64,000 nt of DNA. Source: Rhododendron vialii. Lineage: Eukaryota; Streptophyta; Magnoliopsida; Ericales; Ericaceae. The notes under the pieces were generated by a model, which saw nothing but the letters and a program-made list of their open reading frames with translations, searched no databases and was not told where the DNA came from. How positions within the stretch are numbered: the stretch's first letter is position 1; the number at the start of each line of letters is the position of its first letter. The stretch spans positions 1,012,001-1,076,000 of the forward strand of contig NC_080569.1 of the NCBI RefSeq assembly GCF_030253575.1. The letters run 5' to 3'. A program made the translations under genes and the position numbers. Shown here piece by piece: positions 31,142 to 43,359 of this stretch.

Positions 31142-34100
31142 ATGTTGCACGAACTCCTACTGGCACTGTTAGGCTACACAGGAGACCTGATTATCGACCA
31201 AAGAGAGGAGCAGGAATCGATCGGCGTTTTCTTACCGCCCAACGCTCCCATCTCTGAGGAATGCACCTTCAAGCTCGCTCCTGATATCTCTTTCATTCAA
31301 CCCAGTGAACGGTACCCCTCTAAAGATACCTAATCACTATCTCTTTCTCTATCCTTATCCTTCTATTCTTTCTCTTTCTGTACTTTCGACAATCGTTAGC
31401 GTACCATACCATAGTTTCTACCTAGATCGCATCCGGTATTCTTGCCAATACTAGGGTTTTATGGTCACAATTGGAACAACCGGTTTCTGTAATTACCATT
31501 ACGGATGTTTGGTTGCCGATAAAGTTACTATCTTTCTGTTTCACTGGTTCCCAATTATGAGCATTCTTTAACATATTTTCCTCCCTCTGTTAATTTTAAT
31601 GTTGGATTATGTATCTCTGCGATGGATGTTGCTTTGCAACACTATTGCTGCAAACGAACTAAGCTGCCGTGAGCAGCTCAAGGCTCGGCTTGTAAATGAG
31701 TTGAGCTCAAGTTTTAAGCTTGTTTAGTAAACGAGTTGAGCTCGAGTTTTATTAAGCTTGTTTAGTAAATGAGCCGAGCTTGAGTTAGTTATTATTCGGC
31801 TTGTAATGGGCTCTGCTCAGCTCGTTGGTAAACGGGTCAAGCTTGAGTTTTAACCTCGGTTAGTAACTGAGCTGAGCACGAGTTAGTTGTTACTCGGCTC
31901 GTCTCGGTTCTTTTGTAGTGGCTCGGCTATTTAGGCTTGTTTGGTAAACGAACCGAGCTCGAACACCTAGATACTAAACGAGCCAAGCTCGAGCTCGATT
32001 ATTTGGACTTGACTCGAGCTCGACCAGTTTTGAACGAGCCGAGCTTGAACACTTCAAAGCTTGGCTCCGCTCTTTTGCAGAAGAAAAATACGTTCCTAAC
32101 CTCATGTGCTTATGTGCTTCTTGAATTGTTTTTGCTCCTATGTATGCTTATGTTTCTGCGGTGATGGATTCATTTGGTTCCTGCGTTGAATTGTGCTGCT
32201 AATGCTTGCAGGGATGTTATTGAGAGGTTAATCACCTTAGGATTTTACTATAGGGAGCTTGACCGCTTCGCCTCTAAGTCCCGTAATTTAAGTTGGATAA
32301 GGACTTTAAACAAGTCTCCTCTGTCCCGAACTTCTGAAGTAACCGCAGGGAAAAAGGAGAACCATAGTGTGTACAGGAGGGCCATAGCTAATGGCATTGT
32401 TGAGGTGCTCTCAGTGTACAGGTCTGCTGTTCTACAAATTGAGCAGAAATTGTTGTCAGATTCTGTGCCCATCTTGGCAACAGTTACCCAAGGCCTTAAT
32501 AAGGTTGGTTGTGAACTACATATCGTATATTGTTTTGGCCCTTAAATAATTATCTCCCGTTAATTAGTTCCGTTTGTGGCAAAGACCTAATATTGAGTAG
32601 AAGGAAAGATATCTTTGATTTTGTTTAGTGATAACTTTTGGTTGAAGAAAAGTGTGTGTTAATCTTGGGTGAACGATAAATTATGGCGGTGGTAAGCAGA
32701 CCTCAAAAGTTCATATGAATCTTGGGTAAAAGATTACCATAAAGTGGTAAGCAGGTAGATGCAGCAATCCATGCGGTGTGACTCTGATTGCGTCAAATCG
32801 CAATTTATTTTTTCTATTTACAAAACACAGTTGAATATCAATCTAAGGAGAATTTTCTTGCCTAGATGTTTTGAAGCTGCTGATTCCTACACTCCGAATA
32901 ATTATTATTATTTTTTTTCTGTTTGTAAAACATAGTTGAATATAAATCTTGCGAGGAAGAAATTATCCGTGCTTCTCTTGGGCCACTATTTACCGATTCT
33001 CATACCTTTTGGCTTAGGGGTTGCATGGGTGATTACTTCTAGGGTTAGGGCAATGCTTGAATTATTCATTCAACATTCTTGCTGAAGAGGATGTCTACAT
33101 GGAGGAGTTTTGGTTCTAGCAATTGATGATTATTTACATGCAAATAGTCTCCGATACTTATTTGCTGGAGATTTTAACGGCTTTTGGGCTCCAATATGGT
33201 CTGGGGTAGTTGGCCTCCATGTCTCCATTTGCACGACCTCTAATTTTCTTTTTGCTTATTTTGTTTAGCCGTTTACTTCGACATTCGTGCTGTACATCAC
33301 ACTTTTTGAAGTAATAGGTATGCTCATACTCATAGTCGTAAAAGACTTATTGCGCATGGTGAAATAAATAGTTTTTGTTAACAGGACTTGCTTTACCCTA
33401 AGGAGGGTATTTTAGTGCAATGAGGGAATGAATTATGTCTGTGACTTGCTGGGGAACAGTTTTCTCTTATTCTGGCATTTTTACTTTCTTATCTATGTGG
33501 CTTTGAACTTCAGTGTAAAGTAATTTCTATGCTATATGATTTGAATCCTGTCTTTTTTCTTTTTATTTTGTTTCCCTTAATTCGCTAAATGATTTGTATA
33601 CTTTTCTTATTTGGGTTTCTTATTCATTGATATTTGTCCTAGTTTTTTGTTCTTTTGCCACCTCTTTATGAGCTCATTCTGGAGATAGAGCGTGACAGTA
33701 TTTGCGGAGGACGACTTCTAAACCTTTTGCACAAACGATGCCATTGTGGGGTGCCTGAACTACAAGCATGCATTCAAAGGTATACGTTTTATGATCGCAT
33801 TGATCAAGTATAATTGGGATGTTTTTTTTCTATCCACTTGCTTCTTCGTTCGTTTGTGCTTAGCCTTTGCATTGATTGAAGTTCTTCACCACATGGCAGT
33901 AGTAACGGAGGTATGTATATGGGTGGGGAGGCCCGGGCCACCGGCGCCACCCCCAACCTTGCTAGAATTACCTTATATAGGGTATAAAATAAACATTAAA
34001 TAGTCATTATGTGCTACATGGGCCCCTTCAAACTTCAAAAAGTAAAATAAATATTGCATAAAAATTATTATTTATTAAATTTAATGCTTGAACTTCAAAC

Positions 34101-37100
34101 TATATGTAAGGAGAACTTAAAAATTCAACTATCACATGAATATGTGGATTCCATGTTCTAAGTTTCGGCCCCTCCACTTTGCAAATTCTAGCTCCGTCCC
34201 TGCATGGCAGTTGCATGTCATTAACCTGGAGTTGTTTCATGTTTTTAATATTGTGGTGACAGATGAGATATTCAAAGCGATTGAACTGAAAGCAACAATA
34301 AAAATCTTTCCGGAGCATTGCTCAGCCAGAGTGGGTATATGATGACTTTTCTGTTGTATGCAGTATTTTCAACATTTCAACAGTAATCATGGACAAAACA
34401 TCTTGTACTAGATAGTAACATTTGTTATTGTTAGTTTCTTATCAAGTTGGATTATAATTTATAGGTATAACTGATGCTAGCTTGTATTGCTGGGACAAAC
34501 TAAATAACTGGTTCTTGCGAGCTTAATGGAGAAGTATTGTGTTCATTATGTGCCAGTTCTTTATGACAAAGCAGAAACAAAGTTTACAGCTGTACATATA
34601 CTAACCAGGTTTATTTTTCTGTTTCTTGGAAGCATAGGCTTCTCTGGCATGGGCATCAGGTCATGTATAATCAGCTTGCTTCGTGGATGGTTTATGGGAT
34701 TCTTAATGACCAATATGGAGAGTTCTTCATTAGCAGGTAACTACAAATGGTATACGTTGTTTTATTCCTGATCACTTGGATCTAGTTAGTAATTTGATTA
34801 TGCCTTTTACTGAACAGCAAAAGGTGCTATGAAAGAGGACTTTGGTCTCTGTAGGTGCTTATATTGTTCTGTGTTGCATATTTGATGAAGATTGAGTCAA
34901 TTAGGTCTTGCATGCAAGAGACTACAGATTTTTCAATTGAAAGTTGGAGATCCTGAAGATCGTAAAGCATAAGCACATAATTGATTCGGTTTCTACTGTC
35001 ATAGAACCTAGAAGTTTAACACTTCTGTATTTTCCCATTCTTTGAGAAAGAGGAGAATACAACAAATAGATCTCTTTGCTCCTTTCTAATGCTACACAGA
35101 GTCCCTCCATGGAGAGGGTGTTGTGTACTTGATATTATAGTTCTTTAAGACCTTTTACCTTTCCCGTCCTCTTTAGCAAGTCTATAGTCTCCTCCTATGC
35201 TTCAGAACAGCACCTTGAACCATGGCGGCACTGCCCTCTTTCTCTCTCTCATGCACATTTATGCCTATGCACACATTTATTTATTTATTTTGGATAAGTG
35301 TATGCCTATGCACACGCAGGACTCTAAGGGAAAGGTTTGATCATGATGGTTTGGGATTAGAATTGATCAATTCCTCACTTTCTTATTTCTGTTTTAGAAT
35401 TTGAATGAGAATTGCCAGAGAAAATATTAGTAATAGTGACAGAAGAAAATGATCACGAGAATGAGAAGAAAGTGAAAGTTAGGCAAAAATGGGAGCAACA
35501 GGTGATGTTCTTACTCTGTTCACTTTGAGTTGACCCCCCTTCTTCGTGTTTTACGCATGCTAGTACACCTTTTGTGATGGCTGTCTAAGCATGATATAGA
35601 GACATGTATGTAGCTATGAATGAGGAGTACTATAGTGTAATGTGCTTCTCCATAGATCATGTTTGACCCCCTCTCCCTCCGTTTTTAGTGGCGATTTAGG
35701 TAAGTGAGTATGTTTGGTCAATGTCCACGTCGCTCTTTTGGTGTATCTTTAGTCTTATATGCTTCATGACTTTCGTGAAATGGGATTGAATCTGGGTATA
35801 TGGTGTTGCTTCTCTGAAGGCAAGCAAATGGTGACACAGAGCATGACTCATCTCAACCAGTTATGCTTGAAAAGTTTGCCCGCATGGCAACTAATGATGG
35901 TGCTCTGGCAGATTGGCACCTGGGATTTCACATTTCTTTGGTATGTTAAAGATATTTCTTGAATTATTTGTTTTGCTCAAGGAGATTTCTACCATTTTAT
36001 TGATTTTCTTTGCCCCTCGATTGGACCACGGATTGGTGAGGGTGGGTACTTACGAATTTGAAATTGGGTTTGCACTTATCGTCTTCTTCCTCGAGGCTTT
36101 TGTAGCTTGGTGCTCATCTAATGGCACTTCCTAATGCAGCTTCATCAGTCATATTGATTATAGAGGCTCTTTCTGATCATTACCTTTTATTTCAAGTCAT
36201 TAACAGGAGTTTGAGTTTCCTTGTCTGCATTTCATGAAAATGATCTGATGTTCTTGAAGCTAATTAGATCCTGTTCTAATATAATGCCACAAAAAAATTT
36301 AATTTAACTTTTGCATTTGTTTTAACCCATGTGGTGCTGCAGAAAATTGTTTTTCTTTCGTAAAGTCAATGCTACAAGCTACACTGACATTCAGTTTTTT
36401 TTTTTTTTTTTTTTAGAAAAAAGGAATAGGTTGATTATGAAAAAAGGTTAAAGGTGGGCTTTGTTTGGTCACATCTGTCGCATGCGAATCTGCATTTTCA
36501 CTATGAATTGTCTAGTAAACAGTTATGATCCCGGCTGTATTTGTTTCTGTTGACCATAATCGTTGCATAACTTGCATGTGAGCATCTAAACGCATGCCAG
36601 GACTTTAGGTTTTCTCTCTTTCATGACTTCCTGTTGCTTCTGTCCGATTAACTCCCACGTTGCTTTATTTGTTTTCGTGAGTGAACCTGTTTTTATGCCT
36701 TGGTTAATTTGCCTGTGAACTTAGCCTTGATCCATAGTTGATGCTACAAAGTTTTCTCTTCTTTCTACTTTGTCTGCAGGATATGCTGCCAGAATATATC
36801 CCCATGCGTGTCGCAGAATCTATTCTTTTTGCTGGAAAAGCAGTGAGGGTTTTGCGAAATCCAAGTCCTGCATTCCGGTATCAAGATGCTGAGTATCATC
36901 AACATAAACCAAGAGGATCACAGAAGCTTCAAGGATTTGTAGAACGCTTTTCTTTTCAGAAGGAACCCTCATTGGATAAAAAGATTGGAGAAGAATTACT
37001 TCCTCAGATTGAGGCTGATAAGATTGAAGCTATGCTTCAAGACCTGAAGGTTTCCTTCGTTGGCCATACTGATGGTTTAGTTATTGTTTTGTGCAACCCC

Positions 37101-40100
37101 TTCTGGGATAGATGTCAATATGATATGCTCTTTTCTATTTTCTGCATGCATTTATTTTTGTACTTTACATGTGATAGGCATAGTTGTAGTTACCACACTA
37201 TTGCTTGTAAGCAAGATCCTTGGTGGACTATGTGCAGGAATCGTCTGAGTTCCACAAAAGATCATTTGAGTGTGCTGTGGACTCGATTCGAGCTACTGCT
37301 GCCAGTCATCTTTGGCAGGTGCTGAATATCAAATATTTACACCTCTTGTTTTGCAACTATATCTGCTTACTGTTTTCCCTCCATATCTGCAGCTTGTGGT
37401 TGTACGTGCAGACTTAAATGGCCACCTGAAAGCCCTTAAAGATTACTTTCTTTTAGCCAAAGGTGATTTCTTCCAGGTAAATGACCAGCAGTCTGATTGT
37501 TCCTGTTACACTTCAGTTTTATTGATCATGCTAAGATGCATATGCCTGCACTGTACGAAGAAAAGAATGCTCTTTCCGGGTAATGTAAGGGGAAATGCTT
37601 AGGGACAGTCTTAAAAAACACAGACTTAGATATGTAAGTACTTCTAGTGATAATTATATCCATCTGTAGCTTTACATATTAGTAGGCTTTATACGCAAAC
37701 CCAAATTCGATCTAGAGACTCTTCTGCAGCATATGTTTTTCATTTTTCTCCGTCTGAAGAATATGAATTTTTCACACATCAAACAACATATTCAATATGC
37801 ACATAATGATAGAATTAACTACTTTATGCTGGTAGCCAAGTTTAAATAATCAAAACACTAATTTTTCCATAACTTCTACTTGGTCCTATTGTAGGGCTGG
37901 GGTAGGGACCTTGGTTGTAACTTCTCTTGTTTTATGTCTCCCTACTGTTGGATTTTCACACGCGCGCGCACACACACATGAATATAACTAGCAAATACTT
38001 CAATTAAATATTATTTAAGTAATTAGCCGACCCACCAATTCACTAACCTGGTTATCCAAGATCGATCTTGAGCAAGAAAAGAGGTATTGAATTCATTGGA
38101 TCTTTCCATGCACTGCATTCCATGTCTCCATGATTGATCTGATATTGAGATGATCATTTTGCTTCTTATATCTGAATCAATCAGCAATGTAGTTAGGATC
38201 CATTTGCTTTGGTATCTTGTCAGCAAATCTTTGACATATAGATGGTTTTTTTTAGTTTTGATTTTTACGTTTTGAGCATGTCCTTGACAAGTCACAATCC
38301 TTGTGATAGAGTTTTCTTGAAGAAAGTCGCCAGTTGATGCGTTTACCACCTCGCCAGTCAACTGCTGGAGCTGATCTTATGGTCCCATTTCAGCTGGTAT
38401 GATTTCGTATTCAAATCGATTGTATTCACGTCAAATGTGTAGTGTAATGTTTCTGTGCTTTCTGCACTAAATAACATAATTTTTTATCAAACTGATTTGG
38501 ATGGACTTGCTTTCGGAATTTGATGCCCGTATAACTTGTTCGCTCCTTTGGGGCATGTGACAACTGACAAGATTAAAGTTCTTCCCTAATAGGACTGGCA
38601 TCTCTGGTCTTATTTCTGCAAAGTTTTCCCTTGTAAATATTTGGGACCATATCTATGAAAAAGGAATTTTACAAGCTAACAACCTGACTCTGTCAATTCC
38701 TCAGTCACATATACCTTGTCAACCTTACATGTGACAACTGCGCCTGTAGGCTACTGTAAGTCTGCACAAGTTTTGATTTTGTCACTTCTAGGCAGCAGTA
38801 TTCAATCAGAACCGAGTTTGTTTTTTGTATTGCCTCTCATAATTTTTAATGTGGTTCATAGTTTTCAGAGGTTGTTAGCAGTATGAAAACAACTTCATTT
38901 GCATAATTGGAATGCAGGCTGCAATAAAGACCATCAGTGATGAAGACAAATATTTTCCAAGGGTGTCCTTGCGGTAAGCCCACTTTGATTACTATTAATG
39001 TCTATTCAATCGATGCTTTCTCAGAATAGCAGTTTACTTTTGTTCCTGCTAATCTGATTTGTTGTTTTGTGAAGAACTGTGCTTACTTCTCTTTCCATTG
39101 CTACTAGGATGCCTTCCTTTGGGATTTCGGTTAAAACCTCTCAAGTGGATTTGCCAAAGGCAAAAGCTTTCAGCGAGGGAGACTCTAGTGTGCTATCAGA
39201 TGCTTCAGAGATGTCACTTGATGGCTGGGATGGTATTGCTCTTGAATATTCTGTCGATTGGCCGTTACAGTTGTTCTTCACACAAGATGTGCTCTCTAAG
39301 TAAGTTACTTAAGTTTGTAATGCCGTTATTCTTGAAGGAAGTTGGTGGCATTATTGGGTGTCACTTTACTAGCCTTAGTTGTGAATCTTATTCAATTTTG
39401 AGAATGCTCTAGGTATCGACGAATCTTCCAATATTTGCTCCGGCTGAAGCGAACACAGATGGAATTAGAGAAATCATGGGCTTCTGTGATGCATCAAGAA
39501 CACACAGATTTTGCCCAACACCGCAATGACCGTGTAAGCTACTCCATCTCTCACCAGCGGCGCCAACGCTTTAGGCCAATGTGGCGGGTTAGGGAGCATA
39601 TGGCTTTCTTGATTAGAAATCTTCAATTTTACATCCAGGTAACTGATACAAAGGATCTCCAACTTCATATCTTGTTCTGACTTTAACTAAATGCATACAG
39701 TTATGTATGCATACTGCATGAGTATTTTACGTGTCTTAATGCTGTAAACTTGTCAATGTTCCACGGAAAACAACATTTTTGTGATGGAAATAAATTGTGA
39801 AAAACTTCCCAATTAAGCTTCCAAAGACAACTTTTTGTAATTGAAGAGGTTTTCCTGCAAACCATTCCTTTCTCTATTTCCTCTTGACGGTGGGGTGTAC
39901 AAGAGAGGTCCTTAGTGGTACTGAACATGTGATTCCAGTCAACCTTATAGATACTTTGCTATGGTTACCTTTTTCTTTTTCAGTTTGTAAGTTAAGCTCA
40001 TTGAACACTCACTGTTTCTCCCCAGGTGGACGTGATAGAATCTCAATGGAATGTATTGCAAGCTCATATTCAGGATTCGCAAGATTTCACAGATTTGGTG

Positions 40101-41494
40101 GGCTTCCATCAAGAGTAAGAAAAATAGAAGTTTTTGGTTGCATCTTACAACTTATATGTCATGTGATGGACTATTTTGGATGGAACCAAATAGTCACGCA
40201 GAATTTTGATATTCAACAGGATTAGATGCTCCATATTAACTTGGTAACAATTAGTGATTGCGTATTAGTGGTACTCTGCTTTTGATTAGTCGATAAAGTG
40301 AATTTCTTAGTTAACATTGTTGCAAATACTCTACTGGTTCTGCGATATAGGTAAGTTGATTATTTGGAACCTGCAGGTACTTGTCAGCTTTAATATCACA
40401 ATCATTTTTGGACATTGGATCAGTATCAAGGATACTGGACGGCATTATGAAACTTTGCCTGCAGTTCTGCTGGAACATTGAGAACAGAGAAAGCAGTGCA
40501 AATACTGTTGAATTGGAGCATATAACTGAGGTAGTGCTAATGTTATCTCTACAATACTGCAATGCATGTCTTCTCTTGTAATATCGTATGTGAATGTTTA
40601 GGGGGGCAATGAGATATTGCTTTTTAGCATGTAGTTCAGGGGAAACCGTGAACCTTAACACTCATGCTGATTCTATCCCAAATAGAGTCACCTAAAGATT
40701 TGTACTAATATTCTGTGAATTGTGACTGCTATGCCCCCTCCATCTCACCCGAAATCTTTCATATCCAACATTGCAAATGCCATGTCATTTTGCAACATTA
40801 GGCATCACATCTGCGTGGATGTGTTCCTAGACCAAGGACAGGCAGGATTAGGGACTATTTCAGTAAGCACAAACCTTAGGGTAGTTATATTTTGTCTATC
40901 CAGTGGGGAATGGCAGGAGGTGAGCCCTGTTGGGTCATGGGTCCAAGAGCTGGGTTTCTTAAAAATTACCACAGAAAACTGAAAAGAATAAGAAACTGTG
41001 AATGGTGAAACGAGAGCATCGAGAAGGACCTCTATGGTACTTAATTTCACCTTTACCTTTATTTGTAATTTTCTAAACATCATTCGTTCTTAAGGCTGCA
41101 TCATGCAAATGCAAGTATTGTTTATTAGCATTGAATTTCACCAGGAAACTTCGTTTGCTGTTTCTTCCCCTTTCTTCCTCAGGAATTCAACAAGAAATCG
41201 AACTCTTTATACACCATACTGCGTAGCAGCAGGCTTGCTGGGAGTCAGAGAGCCCCATTTCTCAGGCGTTTTCTTTTACGTCTAAACTATAATTCCTTCT
41301 TCGAGGTAACTCTACGCTGCAGCCTTCTTGAGATTTCAGCTTTAACTTCCATTAACAACATTCAGTATTCCTGTTTTTTACACAAGGCACAACATTCATC
41401 ATTCTCTTTGTTCTTATACTTGTGTCAACAGGCAACTGCTAGAGGCGTGCTGAATGTTGTCAGACCACGCCCAACACTCCCAATTTTGAATTAA
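31142..41494 (+). CDS. GCP4: Gamma-tubulin complex component 4
   Basis: Sixteen exons: 31142-31311, 32212-32503, 33643-33779, 34638-34736, 35820-35940, 36780-37049, 37238-37318, 37393-37476, 38310-38396, 38918-38973, 39108-39299, 39413-39638, 40026-40114, 40377-40530, 41183-41305, 41432-41494; 747 aa, about the length of plant GCP4. It starts MLHELLLALLGYTGDLIID and ends VVRPRPTLPILN. The N-terminal GRIP1 part includes GFYYRELDRFA and PPLYELILEIERD. The C-terminal gamma-tubulin-binding part includes EYSVDWPLQLFFTQDVLSKY and RVREHMAFLIRNLQFYIQ. GCP4 is a subunit of the gamma-tubulin ring complex, which nucleates microtubules at the nuclear envelope and cortex. All introns are GT-AG. Intron 1 contains a repeat-rich insertion. 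No frameshifts were seen. Confidence 0.95.
31670..32070. repeat. Degenerate 'gagctcgag' repeat block in GCP4 intron 1
   Basis: About 400 bp are composed of diverged, alternating words such as 'aaacgagccgagct', 'gagctcgagtt' and 'cggcttgttt'. The block is rich in AGCTC palindromes. This word pattern is a familiar dispersed repeat in plant genomes. Exact ends and target duplication could not be resolved. Confidence 0.6.
33915..34203. repeat. Probable intronic transposon remnant in GCP4 intron 3
   Basis: A segment begins with 'ggaggcccgggccaccggcg', passes through AT-rich sequence and ends 'ggcccctccactttgcaaat..tagctccgtccctg'. The last words resemble ends of dispersed plant repeats ('gggacggagctag' on the other strand). 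No terminal repeats were proven. Confidence 0.35.
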
Positions 41495-42170
41495 TAACAT
41501 AAATTAACCTTTGCCGATGAGAAGAAAACACAAATTAACCTTCAGGATCCCTGCATCACAAGCAGCCTTGTTATTTGACTGCGAGATACTGCTATGTCTT
41601 CCCAGATGGTCTCTCTTACATATCAATCGTAGAATCTGTAAGATTGTGTTTGGATTGACTTTGTGGAGGGATCTTGTATGTTTCCTTTCACTCCATTAAC
41701 CCCTCCCTACATCCATGACTTGAACACAACCAAACGTAGTTGGGATTCTCATGGGACAGTTGAAATGTAGTTGATTCATCTGGTATTCTGACTATCCTTT
41801 GGCAGTTATGCAAGTATTTGGGTCCCTCCAGCGGAAAGAGAGGCTGCGGGTGTAATTCAGTTCTCAGTTGAATGATTTGCTGGTGAAAGTCTGGCAGTGT
41901 TCTTGGTGGCTTGGGTTGTGGTTGGGGTGGTCGGTTTCACTGTTGCTTGTTGACTATCTTCGTGATTACGTGATGCCTCATTTGTCAGATTGTTGTCCAG
42001 CGAAAATTTTATGGCGGTAAAGTGGTGAGGCCGTGGTAGATAGATGGTGGCTGCTGCCTAACACTTCAGTTTCTTTCGTAATATATTTGAGGTATTTTGG
42101 TTTTCTCACATTGTGTGGAGATCATGACTCGCGTCCTGAAGGCTTGGTGTTTGTAAAATTATCCAACCAA
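41495..42170. other. GCP4 3' flank
   Basis: The likely 3' UTR and terminator region of GCP4. A plus-strand ORF at 41511-41699 has no family similarity. No gene was recognised here. Confidence 0.4.
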
Positions 42171-42173
42171 AGG

Positions 42174-42457
42174 TAGGGGTGTGCACGGGTCGGGCTTGAC
42201 ACCGAACCCGACCCGACACAACAGATCGGGTATCAACATTTTCAAACCCGCAAACCGAATCAAATAGGGATAGAAACCGTCCGCTAACCGATTGGTTGGG
42301 TCGGGTTGGGTTGGGTCGTATAAGAAAAACAGCACCCCGAACCGAAAATTGATTTTTTTCAAAAAATGAACCCGTACCCGACCGAATCACATGTTCGGCC
42401 CCACCCAAAACCCTTCGGGTCGGGTCCACGGGTGAGCGGGTTTTTTGCACACCTCTA
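42174..42457. mobile_element. TIR element with TAGGGGTGTGCAC ends
   Basis: The left end TAGGGGTGTGCACGGGTCGG is partly mirrored by 'gcgggttttttgcacacctcta' at the right. The interior is full of 'cccgaacccgacccg' and 'ggttgggtcggg' words. This design is a common dispersed plant MITE type. The minus-strand 125-codon ORF over it is a by-product of the GC-rich repeats. Confidence 0.6.
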
Positions 42458-42487
42458 AGGTCCAAAGGGAAAATGGAATGCAAAAAA

Positions 42488-42692
42488 AGAGAAAAATGAT
42501 TTTCACACTCCCCTTTGAATCATTCACTCTCTTTTTTGTTTTTTTATCCACATGAATTTACAATATTGTCCTTGAATGTGTACTAAAATGTATTGAATAA
42601 AGGACAAGATAGTAAATTCAAGTGGATAGAAAAAAAGAAAAAAGAAAAAGGAGTGGATGGTGAAAAGGGAAGTGTGAAAATCAATTCCCAAA
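42488..42692. mobile_element. Palindromic MITE ('attttcacactcccc' family)
   Basis: The left arm 'atgattttcacactccccttt' continues through 'tttatccacatgaatttaca'. The right arm is its complement, ending 'gggaagtgtgaaaatcaat'. Nearly the whole 205 bp folds back on itself. Related foldbacks lie at 55929-56061 and, degenerate, near 61332-61445. Confidence 0.65.
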
Positions 42693-43359
42693 AAAGAAAG
42701 AAAAGGAAAAGCGTTATTTGTTGACACTGATTTGGAAAGAAAATTAGCGTGTATCCCTTTTTTTCAGTCGACAAGACTCCTATTGAATAATTGATTTGAT
42801 TTTAGTGAAGAACTAAATTTAAAAAATGCTAGTTGCGATATGTGTCCTTACACTCTCTTACAATCATGGTGCTTTCGACTTAATTGTTCAGTCTACCCCC
42901 TCAACATTTCCGAAAATCTCATTCCAATTGTCTTCTCTGTCATTTTCCAGCAATGTCCCAGATATTGGTTGACACTGGAATCAGAAAATAATCTGACAAT
43001 GAATTTGGTTATCTCTGGATGTATCCAAGGTGGATGAAGGGTAGTAGTAGATGCAGGGCAAAGAAAATAGTTTGTCGTTAAAGCAAAACATACCCCAACC
43101 AGCAAGACATATCAAGGATTGTCATCTACTTGCCCAATTAATACGCACAGTCGTTTTGACGAAATGTTTTTATGCCAATTTAGACTGCATTTTTACAATT
43201 TTGAGGCCTTGCTTTGAGATGATTTAATTGTTGCCCAGAAGAAAGAAAGAAACAACATTAGGAACTACATCCACTTCAACCACCTAGTATACCCTTTATT
43301 GCCTTCTTCCTCCACCAATCAAACTGCACAATCAAGAAACATATGGTTTTTGTTAACGT

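Noticed and set aside
42106..42483. 125-codon minus-strand ORF
   Set aside because: It lies across the TAGGGGTGTGCAC element and is made of its repeated 'cccgacccg' words. There is no family similarity.
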